A DNA stretch of 64,000 nt, from positions 124,001 through 188,000 of the forward strand of contig JAVTVJ010000661.1 in the NCBI GenBank assembly GCA_034509425.1, in the 5' to 3' direction. The notes under the pieces are model-generated. The model was given only the letters and a program-made list of their open reading frames with translations, was not told the DNA's origin and made no database searches. Below, piece by piece: positions 1 through 11,635 of the stretch. A program made the translations under genes and the position numbers. Position 1 is the first letter of the stretch; every line of letters starts with the position of its first letter. This stretch comes from Eopsaltria australis. Lineage: Eukaryota; Chordata; Aves; Passeriformes; Petroicidae.

Positions 1-420
1 TGGCCTGTGCGCAAGTCTGACGGGGAATGGAGATTGACTGTGGACTATCGTGGCTTGAATGAAGTGACTCCACCATTGAGTGCTGCTGTGCCGGACATGC
101 TGGAGCTCCAATACAAGCTGGAGTCCAAGGCGGCAAAATGGTATGCCACCATTGACATCGCCAATGCGTATTTCTCCATCCCTCTGGCAGCAGAGTGCAG
201 GCCTCAGTTTGCCTTCACCTGGAGAGGTGTGCAATATACCTGCAGTCAGCTGCCCCAGGGGTGGAGGCACAGCCCCACGATCTGCCATGGACTGATCCAG
301 GCTGCACTGGAAAAGGGTGAGGCTCCAGAGCATCTCCAATACATCGATGACATCATTGTGTGGGGGAACACAGCAGCAGAGGTATTTGAGAAAAGAGAGA
401 AGATCATAATGATCCTCCTG
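1..420 (+). pseudogene. A1 pol fragment: reverse transcriptase fingers/palm
   Basis: The reading frame is open from base 1 and encodes the RT segment from a TVDYRGLNEVT stretch through the catalytic YIDD at 340-351. The palm aspartate in ATIDIANAYFSIPL is also visible. It stops being meaningful at 420, where a solo LTR is inserted; the frame resumes after 1009 with an EAGFAIKK stretch. Compared with copy A2 the residues are nearly all conserved. It cannot make a working enzyme because the gene is physically split. Confidence 0.88.
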
Positions 421-1003
421 TGTTGCGGTGGTTCGGAACCAGGAAGGACGAGGACTTCCGGTGGCATGTTCCACAGACAGAGAGTTTCCCCCCGAAGCTC
501 CCAGAGACAGTGGTTTGGACCACCAAGCCACGAACCCCAAGTTCCTGCTATTGGTTCCTTGATTTGTCTGTTATGTTTCCCCGTTTTGGGAAATTCCCTG
601 TCACTCCCTTGTTCATTCGTTGTTCTCTCTTCCCCCCTCCCCTCCCTAAACCCCATTCGACCATGCACCCCGGCCCCTCCCCTGTATTGCCCCTTTGCCC
701 TCAGTTTATTGGATGTTGTTCCTCCCTTAAATACCCATGTAATGAGCTGTTCTGGGCTCTTGGTCCCTGTGCTCCCTTGGGGGTAATAAACCTACCGAAT
801 TCACATACTAAGAGCCCTCCTTCTCTGGGAGTTCTTTGCTATCTCGCCGTGCTCTGAGGGCAACATCTCCCCAGACCGAACGAGGACTAGCGGTGCCCAT
901 CATCGGCTCACCGGGGAAGCCTTCCAGAACGCGAATAGCCTCCCAGGTTCATGCTAGCGCTCTGCGGCCGGTACCGGGGCGGGATAAAGCAGGGAATGTA
1001 ACA
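421..1003 (+). mobile_element. Solo LTR, class II, B2 family
   Basis: A 583 bp block begins TGTTGCGG and ends GTAACA. It is flanked by a perfect 6 bp target-site duplication CTCCTG at 415-420 and 1004-1009. Removing the block and one duplication restores the sequence seen in A2. An AATAAA signal lies at 785-790, so the LTR reads on the plus strand. Its body matches the 3' LTR of provirus B2 at 58082-58701, for example the stretch around 470-580. The 6 bp duplication fits a class II (ERVK-like) element reduced to one LTR by LTR-LTR recombination. Confidence 0.92.
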
Positions 1004-1009
1004 CTCCTG

Positions 1010-3177
1010 GAAGCCGGTTTTGCCATCAAGAAGAGCAAAGTCAAGGGACCTGCTCGAGAGATCCAGTTCCTGGGAGTAAAATGGCAAGATGACGGCGCCA
1101 GATTCCCACAGAGGTCATCAATAAGATCACTGCGATATGTCCGCCAACTAACAAGAAGGAAACACAAGCTTTCCTAGGCGCAATAGGATTTTGGAGAATG
1201 CAAATTCCAGAGTACAGCCAGATTGTGAGCCCTCTCTACCTGGTCACCCCCAAGAAGAACGATTTTCACTGGAGCCCTGAACAGCAACAAGCGTTCGCCC
1301 AGATCAAGCAGGAGATCGCTCACGCAGTAGCGCTTGGCCCAGTAAGGACGGGACCAGAGGTGAGGAATGTGCTTTACTCTGTAGCTGGGAACAAGGGCTT
1401 GTCCTGGAGCCTTTGGCAGAAGGTGCCTGGAGAGACTCGAGGCCGGCCGCTGGGATTCTGGGGCCGAAGTTACAGAGGGTCTGAAGCCAACTACACCCCC
1501 ACAGAGAAGGAAATCTTGGCCGCCTATGAAGGAGTTCAAGCCGCCTCGGAGGTAATTGGCACTGAAGCACAACTCCTCCTGGCACCTCGACTACCAGTGC
1601 TGGGGTGGATGTTTAAAGGAAAGGCTCCCTCTACCCACCACGCCACCGATGCCACATAGAGTAAGTGGATCGCACTTATCACACAGCGCACCCGCATTGG
1701 AAATCTGAACCGCTCTGGGATCCTGGAAATAATTACGAACTGGCCAGAAGGGGAAAGCTTTGGCCTCACTGAGGAAGAGGAGCAAGAACAAGTGACCCGG
1801 GCTGAGGAGGCCCCACCTTACAATCAACTGCTAGATGAAGAAAAGTGCTATGCCCTTTTCACTGACGGTTCCTGTTGCATCATAGGGATGAACCGAAAGT
1901 GGAAAGCAGCTGTGTGGAGCCCCACACGACAAGTTGCAGAAGCCACTGAAGGAGAGGGTGGGTCGAGCCAATTTGCTGAACTCAAAGCCGTTCAGCTGGC
2001 CCAGGACATTGCTGAGAGAGAGAAGTGGCCAAAGCTCTACCTCTACAGCGATTCGTGGATTGTACCCAATGCTCTATGGGGTTGGCTGAAAAGGTGGAAA
2101 AAGGCCAACTGGCAGCGTAGAGGAAAACCAGTCTGGGCAGCTGATGAATGGAAAGACATTGCCACGCGGGTAGAGAAGTTACCCGTAAAAATCCGCCATG
2201 TAGATGCCCATGTCCCTAAGAGCCAAGCTAACGAGGAACACCAGAACAACAAGCAGGTAGATCACGCTGCGAAGATAGAGGTGGCACAAATAGATTTAGA
2301 CTGGCAACACAAAGGGGAGTTGTTCCTAGCCCGACGGGCCCATGATGCTTCAGGCCACCAAGGCAGAGATGCCACCTATAAGTGGGCACGAGACCGAGGG
2401 GTGGACCTAACCATGGACAGTATCTCCCAGGTGGTCCATGATTGTGAGACGTGCGCCACGATCAAACAGGCCAAGCGAGTAAAGCCTCTATGGTACGGTG
2501 GACGGTGGTCCAAATACAAGTATGGAGAGGCTTGGCAGATTGATTACATCACACTGCCTCAGACCCGCCAAGGCAAGCGCTACATTCTCACAATGGTAGA
2601 AGCCACCACAGGATGGCTGGAGACCTACCCTGTGCCTCATGCCACTGCCCGGAACACCATCCTGGGCCTTAAAAAACAAGTTCTTTGGAGACACGGTACC
2701 CCTGAGAGAATTGTATCCGACAATAGGACTCACTTCAAAAATAGCCTTATAAACACCTGGGCTAGGGAACATGGCATAGAGTGGGTGTACCATATCCCTT
2801 ATCATGCACCAGCAGCTGGGAAAGTTGAATGGTACAATGGCCTGCTTAAGACCACCTTGAAAGCACTGGGTGGGGGGACGTTCAAGAACTGGGAGACTAA
2901 TTTAGGAAAGGCCGCATGGTTAGTGAACACCTGAGGACCCTCCAACCAAACAGGGCCTGCCCACTCTGACCCCTTGCGAACAACAGATGGAGATAAGGTT
3001 CCAGTAGTACACATGAGAGGTATGCTGGGAAAGACTTTTTGGGTTAACTCTGCCTCAAGTAAAGACAATCCCATCCGGGGGGTTGTCTTTGCTCAGGGAC
3101 CAGGCTGCACCTGGTGGGTGATGCAAAGAGATAGAGAGACCCGATGCATACCTCAAGGAGATCTTGTTTTAGGGTGA
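1010..3177 (+). pseudogene. A1 pol remainder: RT end, RNase H, integrase
   Basis: The first 80 bases continue the RT thumb in one frame. A one-base deletion near 1090 relative to A2 moves the rest into another frame that runs to the TGA at 3175. RNase H is recognisable at about 1850-2270 (FTDGSC, QFAELKAVQLA, YSDSW). The integrase zinc-binding region follows (HDASGHQ then CETC), then the catalytic core with QIDYI, SDNRTHF and KVEWYNG. The glycine after the second catalytic Asp is Arg here. In-frame stops occur at 1657-1659 (TAG where A2 has Trp) and 2932-2934. The product ends with GDLVLG, as in A2. Confidence 0.9.
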
Positions 3178-3285
3178 ACTACTTATGACACCATGCTTGC
3201 ATCTGTATCTGCATGTATGTATATACTTCGAAGGTTTAAACTTGATGTAAGGTGTTTGCATGGGAAAAAAATTTGGGGTGGAGAA

Positions 3286-4201
3286 TGTGTTGGAGGTTGG
3301 ATTTAGTTTTTCCTCAGGAATTTTTCTCCCATGGGTTGCTAAGAGACAAATGACTGAGCTAATATCTGAGTACTTAAGAGGACAAAGCACAAGGCTAGGG
3401 CCTTTCTCCTTGACAGGGTGGGGTAGAATCGCCCTCATGGACGCAGAGCCTGACAACGCGAGATTCTGGAGACTGAAAAGCAAGGGCAGGGGGGAGGTCA
3501 CGCTCTCTTGCTCGGGACCATCAGAGCTGGACAGTCGGAGCTGCTGTCTGCTGAACCCACGGCCCTTGAGAAGCCAGCAAGGAGCTGCCGGTCTGTCTGC
3601 TGTGAGTTTTTTCCTCTCTGCCCCATCGGGAGCTGCCTGCCACCAGCTTGTCTCTCCCCCGCTCCTCCATGCCGCTCCGAGTTTTTCACTACATTGTAGC
3701 GGGGCTCCCCCTGCACGTCGGGACCTCTTACTGTCCCAGCTCCCTGTGTCCAGGGATCCTGCTGCGGCACCGACACCAGCTGCCCCCTGAGGGTCTCTGG
3801 AACAAAGGCTCTCCTCCATCCCTCCCTGCCTCGGGCAATCGCCATTGCCGTGTGCTACCTGAGCTCATGCCAGAGCGTCCCCTGCAGCCACCAGGGAATC
3901 ATCACACCCAGAGCGCCCCCTAGCAGGCTGTGACTGGAACTGCACCAAAAGAGAAAGGTGCCTTAAGCCGAGCAGGCTGCCACTGGGTTTCTGGTTCTGT
4001 TTGTTGGTTAACACCATAGCTGTTATTTGTTAGCTCTGTTTTAGATATTAGTAAAGAACTGTTATTCCTATTTCCATATCTTTGCCTGAGAGCCTCTTGA
4101 TTTCAAATTTATAATAATTCAGAGGGAGAGGGGTTACAGTTTCCCATTCCAAGGGAGGTTCCTGCCTTCCTTAAGAGACACCTGTCTTTCAAACCAGGAC
4201 A
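3286..4201 (+). mobile_element. 3' LTR of A1 (LTR family A)
   Basis: The LTR begins TGTGTTGGAGG just after the purine-rich tract GGGGTGGAGAA (3275-3285) and ends CCAGGACA, 108 bp after the pol stop codon. It is 916 bp and is the reverse complement equivalent of the A2 LTRs (929 and 889 bp). A variant poly(A) signal AGTAAA with GT-rich sequence lies near 4052. The segment at about 3866-3930 contains two units of the CTCF-like tandem repeat seen in A2. Confidence 0.9.
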
Positions 4202-5268
4202 CACACCCTCTGGTAGTTAATACACACAGACAAGGTAACCTGAGCTTTGTCTGCTCCAGGAAAGAAACAGTCACAGCTCTATCAGCCTTTCCAGAGAGCT
4301 CATATGGTCCAAGGCCTTCGGCACCTTCTTGGCCATCATGGGCCATCATCTCCTATTCGGAGGACATTATTAGGTTTTTTCACATTGTCTGTGGGGTGTA
4401 AGAATGTTTTAGGAGTTTTTGCAGTTACATTTGGGCCATATTATATCTTAACTGTATGTTTGATATATAATGCTAGGTACGACAGGAACTGGATGAAAAA
4501 ATCCCTAAGGAACTGAAAGAAGGCAATGTGTCATTACACTAGGAGTGTTTTTAAGGAAAAAGGTGACTAAGTCTCAACAGCCTTCAAGCCATTATTTTCA
4601 ACTTCCTCTGCTGAGCATGGAGATTTGTTTCTGTGAGCTCTCCATTTTAGACTTGAATGTGAAAACTTCCTGCTTCCCAAAATATTGTATAGAATGTTGT
4701 GCACTTGCCTGGAAAAAAACAAGTAAAAAGAAAATTCACCCACTGCCCCACACAGAAACACAAGGCTTGCAACATGGAGCATAAAACACACTCTACAATT
4801 TCAGGCCAGGTGCCCAAAGAGGAAATCCACCTGCTTCATGATAGTTGGTCCTCCAGAGTCACTGCTTTGCAGGGACTGCAGCTATGTAGTAGTAGTGCTC
4901 CAATAAAGCACAGCTTTGAACCTTTAAGGGAAGCAAAGACTTCAGGTTGAAGAGCTCTGCAGGGGCTACATTAAGAAGCACTGTTAAAGGTCACTGGAGT
5001 CATGTATGGAGTCATGGAAGATATTCAGTGTGTAGCCTCTGGAATGTCTGCCACTAGCTTTAGAATTGCTGTTGACTGATAAGCAAATGTGCACAAAATG
5101 TGTTTGTTCCTTTGTGCCCAGCTCTTCCCTTGTTATACGTACTTGGAAATTTTAAAGTGTCATTCAGGATTGCAGACTCTCATGACATGTAAAATGTTCT
5201 TATAGTGCCTTAATTCTCCGTGTCTGCTGTAAAACTAACGTAAAGAATCTTGTCTCTTTTCCCCCCAG

Positions 5269-5390
5269 CCACCACTGAACTTGAAGCTGGATGTGCTGGA
5301 ACTTCAAAAAACCTTCATGGGGACCAGGATCCCCTTTGCAGAGCAATAGAGGAGTACCATGATCTTTTAACCAAAAATTACATAATTTGA
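5269..5390 (+). other. Possible host exon after a strong splice acceptor (weak)
   Basis: A good acceptor-like tract (TCTCTTTTCCCCCCAG, ending at 5268) is followed by two overlapping open frames. One ends at TAG 5347-5349 (it would encode PPLNLKLDVLEL and on), the other at TGA 5388-5390. Neither peptide is one I recognise, and no matching upstream exon is certain. It could be a terminal exon of an unidentified gene, an old pseudo-exon or chance. Confidence 0.15.
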
Positions 5391-5997
5391 ATGAAATGCT
5401 GTGGAAAGGCTCTGGACATTTTTTGCTTTTATAGAGCATCTATGGTTTCCCTTCTCCCTGCTTCAGATGTGAAAACTTGGTTTTTTAGTCTGAATATGAA
5501 CTCTGAGTCTATTAAATGGATGTCAAGCACAGTGCACTCATCTGTTGGGTTTTTTTCTGCATAGCTGGCTTCTTTTGCACTCACAGTAAGACCCACGTCC
5601 ATTTTTTCTGACCAGCAGATTGACTGATCTGGATTCTTGAGCTTTACACAACCATCAGAAATGTTTCCTATTACAGTAGCTTTATTATGTTGCTCCACTC
5701 ATGTTCTGTCTTTTAACAGAAGCATTCCCTTTGTTCTGTTTAATCCTTTCACTCAATGTGTTTGTAATTTCTCCAGTGTTATTTCAATGCTTAGGGCATC
5801 ATTTGATGTGCTTTGAGCCCAGTGCTTCAGTCCTGATGCAGTGACTAATTTCTGCTAATTAACTTACAATGGTGTTCAAGCTGGAGAAAAGGGCACTTTA
5901 CATTGTTGTCACTTTATGCGACATAGGTTTAAAATGACTGTGAGTGTGTAGTAGTGCCAAGACTTGTTTTATGGTCTTTTTGGTATGTTTATTTTGT

Positions 5998-6175
5998 ATC
6001 ACAGAATGAGTGAGGGTGGAAGGGACCTCTGGAGGCTATTTGTTCTAGCCCTCCTGCTCCAGGAGGACCACCTTTAGCTAGTTTCCCAGATCTGTGTTGG
6101 CTTTTGAATTCCTTCAAAAATGGAGACTCCAAAGCCTCCATGGGCAACCTGGCCTCATGATCAGTCACTGTCACA
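5998..6175 (-). repeat. CR1 LINE 3' fragment
   Basis: The plus strand reads CACAGAATGAGTGAGGGTGG followed by AAGGGACCTCTGGAGG and CTCCAGGAGGACCACC. This is the reverse complement of the typical avian CR1 3' region. Only about 180 bp remain and it is diverged, so it is a dead, 5'-truncated insertion. Confidence 0.7.
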
Positions 6176-9100
6176 ATACACTTGAATATCATGAGGGATA
6201 TTCAAACTCAGTACCTCTCATGGTATTGGTGTTGATTTCTGTATTAGAAATTGCTGCAGCTTCTGGCTTTTGCAGCTCTTGCATCAACACTTGTGGTACG
6301 CCTGAAAACACTTCCAGTGGGAGGGGGGGAAAAAGAGCATTAATATTACCAACTTTCCTCAGTACTCTCCAGAACTTGTGTGATAGGATACCAAATCTTT
6401 TTGTTGCTGCTAGCAGCTGATGATACAGTGTCAGTAGCCCAGATGTGGTAGAAAATTGGTAGCAACCATATAAGCAGTTTTACTTCAGGGAGTTACCAGT
6501 TTTTAATTAAGATGTGAGTTGTCATTTCCCATCCACAAAAGTCACCAGCATAGAAGACCAGTATAGAACAAAGTCCCAGTTCTGGAAAAGTAAGAATGAT
6601 TGTACTGACATGAATCAAGACTGAAAGAATTTTAGGGTTTTACCCGCTATTTCAAGGAATTGAGTCAACAGGTAGTAAGAAAAGCATTAAATGCTGCTGT
6701 GACACTCTTTATATGAATACATTTTTGTGAAGCTATTATACTGTATTTAATTGAACTTGATATTTAATAAACTTTGCAATCTAGAACATGGCTTTGTTTT
6801 ATTATTCTCCTTCTTGACACTGCTTTTCACCCCTTCCCTGCTCATGGAACTCTCCAGAACTCTCCTGTGCTCAGAGATGCACCTTGCCTGTCCCCTTGTG
6901 AGAGACTGGCCTGCTACTGATGGATGACTCAAACACTCGACCACTTGCAGTAACTGCCCAGGTGCTGCAAGAGACTGGGCCGGCTCAAACAATTGGCTGG
7001 GTGCTTGGCTGGTGATGCACTGAGTGGCCTCCCCTGGTCTAGGTGGGTGTGCACACCTGAGGCTACAAACTGGGTTTCCAGATAAGGGAAGAGGCGGAAA
7101 AGAGGCAAATCCTGCAAAGTGGGATAGGCCTTCTTACCGTGCCAATATCTTCCCTTACTATAGACAGATGCAGTGTGGTTGTAAAGCATTGTACATGTCT
7201 TATCCACAAATGAAATGGATACATACAAACATATTAATGTTTGTCTTTCTTACTGCTTTCTGCATTGGCTGGACTTCCGTAAAATGATAAAATCAGAAAT
7301 TGCAGCATAAAACTCAAAATTACTTGATAAATGTTATAAAATATGCAAGAAGTTAAACTAGTCTCTAGACAAATCAGGAATCTGTCCCCTTCACCCACAT
7401 AATAATTGTCTCTTAAATTATAACAACCGCTCCGTTCCATTTCTTATCAGAGACTGTTTCCACTTGGATTCTGACAATTTTAATTGAATGTGAGCTGATG
7501 ACATTTCATGGAAGCTGTCTTGAAAATCAGAAGTGCAATTCCAGAGAGTGATCCTACCTTATAGTTACACAAAATAATCTTAAGCCTGTCTTTTTGAAGT
7601 CCTTGACCATTTGCACTTCCTAGATTTAAGCTGCACTTATGCCTGACTCTTGTATCCAGGATGAGTTAGGACAACCTGTAGAAGAAACATGGCAAAAAGC
7701 AAGAAGGCTGTTTTTGTTCAGCATTGATGAGCACACACGTTAATGGATTTTGCACTTGCACTTTAATCATGGAAATCATTCTGCACGCTCCTACTGCTAA
7801 TGATCTGCTTGTTAGGAGAAAGGCTGGCCCCAGTCCTATTGACTGTTTACATCCTAATGTGCTGTTTTTTAAATCTGTTTCCAAACTGACTGAGGTTCTA
7901 TTGTGTGATATTTCCTCCACCGCATCACACATTTTCAGTCAGCATCAGCTCCTTAGCCATAATCACTTCCTGACTTGGCTTCTGTTCAGTCCTGTAACTC
8001 AGTGCAAAACAGAACACCTGTACCTTTCGTCTGTATGTGTGAAATGGTACAGATGAGGTGATATTTACGTGGCAGTTGGCAAGAAATGGTTTTATTGATC
8101 AGAAATGCTACAAACCAAATTTGAAACGGTTATAGATAGCTAGGGGGTTTACTGCTGCATGTTTTTTCCTGGTCTTTTGCATGCATGCTGCCTTGAATAC
8201 AATTTTGACAACATGTCCCCTGTATCCAAGGACTCTACATCACACACGTGTTCATCAATGTGAATGCTGCAGATCCCAGCCATACACCACCAGCAGCTCT
8301 GGCCAGTTTGCAGAAACATGACAGCATTTATGTGCATACAGGTTTCCATCTGCATCATGAAGTCTGAAAATTGCACAAGTGAGAATTCCCAAAAATTTAA
8401 GCACAAAAATACAAAGCAATAACCATAATTAAAAAGTAACATTTTAGGATAGGAAGCTTCCACATAAAATTCCAGTGCCTTAAAATATTTCTGAGTAGAA
8501 AATGTTTTCTCACAGTTTCTCAGTATTTCTTATAAGATGAATGATTTACACAGATAGAATAACTGTATCTGTGTTTAAGAGAATTTCACTACAATGACCA
8601 CTGATGTAAAGTCCAACTTTGTTCACATTCAACAGGTTTCCATCCTAGTTACTTCTATTTCTTATGCATTAGATTACTTCAGATCCAGCTTCTTCAATTT
8701 CTCCACCTGAAAAATTTCCACTCCCGTTTCTATGCAGAGCACTGTAAACATCACTGCTGGATTTGACACAAAAGATAAAATAAATCTAGACTATAAAACA
8801 AGATGGCAGGAAAGCCATTAAAGAGGTTTTAGCAGACAAAAGTAGTACATGCACATGTGCTTGTCCTCCCTAAAGGATTGAAAGCCTTTCCTCTAAAAGT
8901 GCAAGTAGCAGGAAAGCAGTTGAGCACTGAGTGAACTCTTGGCATTTACTGATGTAAGGCTGAACAGCAGGAGCACATTGTTCCAGGCAAGTTCCAGAGC
9001 TTCTGGAACATGCTGCAAGGCTCCAGGAAGGAACATTACCAAGTAGGTAAGTCCTGCTTTTAGGGCTAGCAAGCAGGTTTTGGCAAAAGTCTGAATGCTA

Positions 9101-10327
9101 TTGTGTTTTCAGCTTTGATTTTCACCTGCATTAGTGGAGCTTTTATTTCCTTCAGGGAAAATGCTACTGATGTAAGAAATATCAGTATTTCTGCTATTAC
9201 TGTAAAGATTACAGGGAAAAAAAAAAGACCCCTGAAAAGGACCCTAAGGCAAAATATAGCGCTCTGAGAGAGGCTATCAGAATAGGATTTCCAGAACAAA
9301 TACCCGGCTTTTCAGTATCTTGTGTCATGTATTTTTAACCTAGGTCTGGTGCAAGTTTTCCCTCCCTCACCTCAAGAATCTTGAACTTCTGGCACATCTG
9401 GGTTTCATAGTTATTTGTCGATGAATACCTGATACTTGAAGTTATAATGCCTTATTATTTAAGCAAGAGAAGTTAAAACTAATTGATATGACACAGTTTT
9501 TCTGGTTACTGCAAGTTCTACTTAATCCACAGAATTATTTTCATTATTCTTATCAATAACCTGCAGTTCTCACAATTGGAAAGCAGAAATAAGAACCCAT
9601 TAGTAAAAATTAGTAGAGTAGCATACACAGGTGCCAAAAATGTATCATAGACCAAATATAACTAGCAAACACAGATCATCTCGGTGTTTTAACTGGTTTA
9701 ACTCACATTTGCAGTTTCCAAGTCTCTTCAACTGAGACTTCTTCTTGAGAAGTGCCTTTGTGGTCATTGTAATTTAATTCCTAAAGGAACAACAGCACAT
9801 GACCTAGTATTTGTCATGTTAACTATGGAATAAATTAAATCCTTTCATGCCAATGCATGGAGAGCACAACCCTGGTATTTAAGGGTAATTTCTGTATTAA
9901 CCTGCAGAATAAAATTCTTAGCAGAGTGCAGCAGCATGCAGGAGAGGCTAAGAGGTGGAACTATGTTGCCACAGGTACAAAACACCTACTAAGGCACACA
10001 GATCTGGTATATTTACTATGAAAGTAGTATGGCAATGGTCATGACATAAATGTGTCATACCATCGACCTGCATTTAATCTTCAGTTCTAGCACAGTGTTT
10101 GATGTGTATCTCAGCTGTTTACACATAAAATGGATTGAAAAATAAACACTACCTCCAGGGCTAAGGACAACAGGCTATAGTTGATAGCAAAGGTCAAGTT
10201 GTACAGAGATTGTCCACTGTTGGATTACATCCTCAAAACAGTATCCATGTTCTTTCAATCCAGTACAGCCAGTAACCTCCTTGTACACCACGCGACTTTT
10301 GAAGCACTTTGATTGCAAGTATGTGAA

Positions 10328-11629
10328 TGTTCGCTAGCTGTCAGTGTCCAGCCCAGATTCCGGACAGCCTCCAGCTGGCCACGTTCCAGAAGTGTCCTTG
10401 TCCAAAGGGGGACTCTGGTGGCGTCGCTTAGACACCGGCCAGTGAAGCTGCTCGCCCGGCAGGGTGACGCGCCGGGAGCGAGGAGTTGCAATCACTAGCT
10501 GCTGAAGTAGAAATAAGGCGAGAGGTGTGGGGGCCGTTGTGGCAGCCCCTAAGGCCACCCCTCGGAAAGACCGTGTGTGGGACCGGCCCAAGAAGAAGTA
10601 GAGATTCCCCTGGGGCAGAACAAAAGATGGTTAGCCCCAAGAGAAGGTGTGATCTTTAGTGGGCTGTCTGCCCTCTCCCCATTTGTTTTCTGTTTTGTCA
10701 ATCACCTGTCTATCGCCCTCAGTTTCTAGAATGTTCAGCTCAGTTCAGTAGTTGGTTAATTTTCTCCCTTGTCCTTCTCTCAGCCCCCTCCCCGAAATAC
10801 CCTCCCTTGGTCCCCTTCCCCTTTTCCCTCCCTTGTCCCTCCTCGGTGCCCCAATCTTATTGGTTGTTATGTTCACAATAAAGTCTGATGCACAACTGGG
10901 CTCGGGGCTCTCAGCCACTGAGTTTCTCCGCCCTCAGAGCTCACGGAGCACGGATCCCCCGATACTTTGTTTCAGTGTTGTTTTTTCCGTCTCGGGAGCC
11001 CATCGCTTTGCTACAGTTTCGGCAGCCGCGGTAACCTTTGCCTGCCTGCTTCGGAAGACTGCAACCCACAGCTTGGGGTCCCAGGATCCTGGCGAGCGTG
11101 GACCTGACCCCAGGGACACTCCCTCACCGCTTCTCGGGTTGCTGACTAACCCTGGCAGTAAGCCCTCGTCTTGGAACACCCGAGGGTCGCGGCAGAGAGG
11201 GACTTCTGGTATGGATGAATTGTGTGTGGCTTTATTGCAGGAAGTCCAGCACAGAGGGAATCCAGGGACTCGCCAGCCCCAAATACTCTCTCCGACCACC
11301 TTATGAGGGACACATACTAACCAATCATCTGATGGTCCCGGGGAGGTACAAGGGCAGAATCAGGGAACCAGTCCAATGGAAGGGGGAGAGGGGAGGAGGT
11401 AAGGAGTAACATGGTATCAACCATGCAGTAACAAGGAACCTTCTAGAAGGGGGGGGAGATGATAGACATAACTAGTAACCAAGTAAGTTTGCCCTGGGCT
11501 AAACCATGGTCACTTCAGTCCCTGGGGGGAGCTTAGCAGTCTTGGAAGCCCTCCACCAAAGTCCTTTCTTCTCTTCTGGGGCTTCTGCTAGCCCTTGGAG
11601 TCTCAGAGGTAACTTCCAAAGCCGCCACA
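10328..11629 (-). mobile_element. Solo LTR of family B1, interrupted
   Basis: The plus strand begins TGTTCGCTAGC and ends GCCGCCACA. It is the reverse complement of the B1 provirus LTR and is flanked by a perfect 6 bp duplication TGTGAA (10322-10327 and 11630-11635). Without the 669 bp C-family LTR inside it and its duplication, it is 627 bp, matching the B1 LTRs at 626 and 623 bp. The poly(A) signal AATAAA lies at 11236-11231 on the minus strand. Confidence 0.93.
10526..11194 (+). mobile_element. Solo LTR of class II family C
   Basis: A 669 bp LTR starts TGTGGGGGCC and ends TCGCGGCA. It is flanked by GAGAGG at 10520-10525 and 11195-11200, a perfect 6 bp duplication inside the B1-family LTR. 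AATAAA is at 10877-10882, so it reads plus. A diverged relative sits at 26978-27600; the shared core is the CCC-rich U3 followed by TTGGTTGTTA and AATAAAGTCTGATG. Confidence 0.92.
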
Positions 11630-11635
11630 TGTGAA

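Larger units (their letters stand above)
1..4201 (+). mobile_element. ERVL-type provirus A1, 3' part
   Basis: This is the 3' portion of an endogenous retrovirus entering the window inside reverse transcriptase and ending with a 916 bp LTR. The order is RT, RNase H, integrase, a polypurine-like tract and the LTR, with no env, as expected for class III (ERVL). It matches, in opposite orientation, the complete copy A2 at 18588-25739 over its whole length, so the assignment is firm. Its pol is broken by a solo LTR at 421-1003, a one-base frameshift near 1090 and in-frame stops at 1657 and 2932. The 5' LTR and gag lie outside the window, so no target-site duplication can be checked. Confidence 0.9.
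4202..10321. other. Unique DNA without a confident gene
   Basis: This 6.1 kb AT-rich stretch lies between ERV insertions and shows no long reading frame, LTR or RNA gene that I recognise. It contains a CR1 fragment (5998-6175), a possible splice acceptor with a short open exon (5269-5390) and an isolated AATAAA near 6765. Short reading frames elsewhere in it look like chance. Confidence 0.5.
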
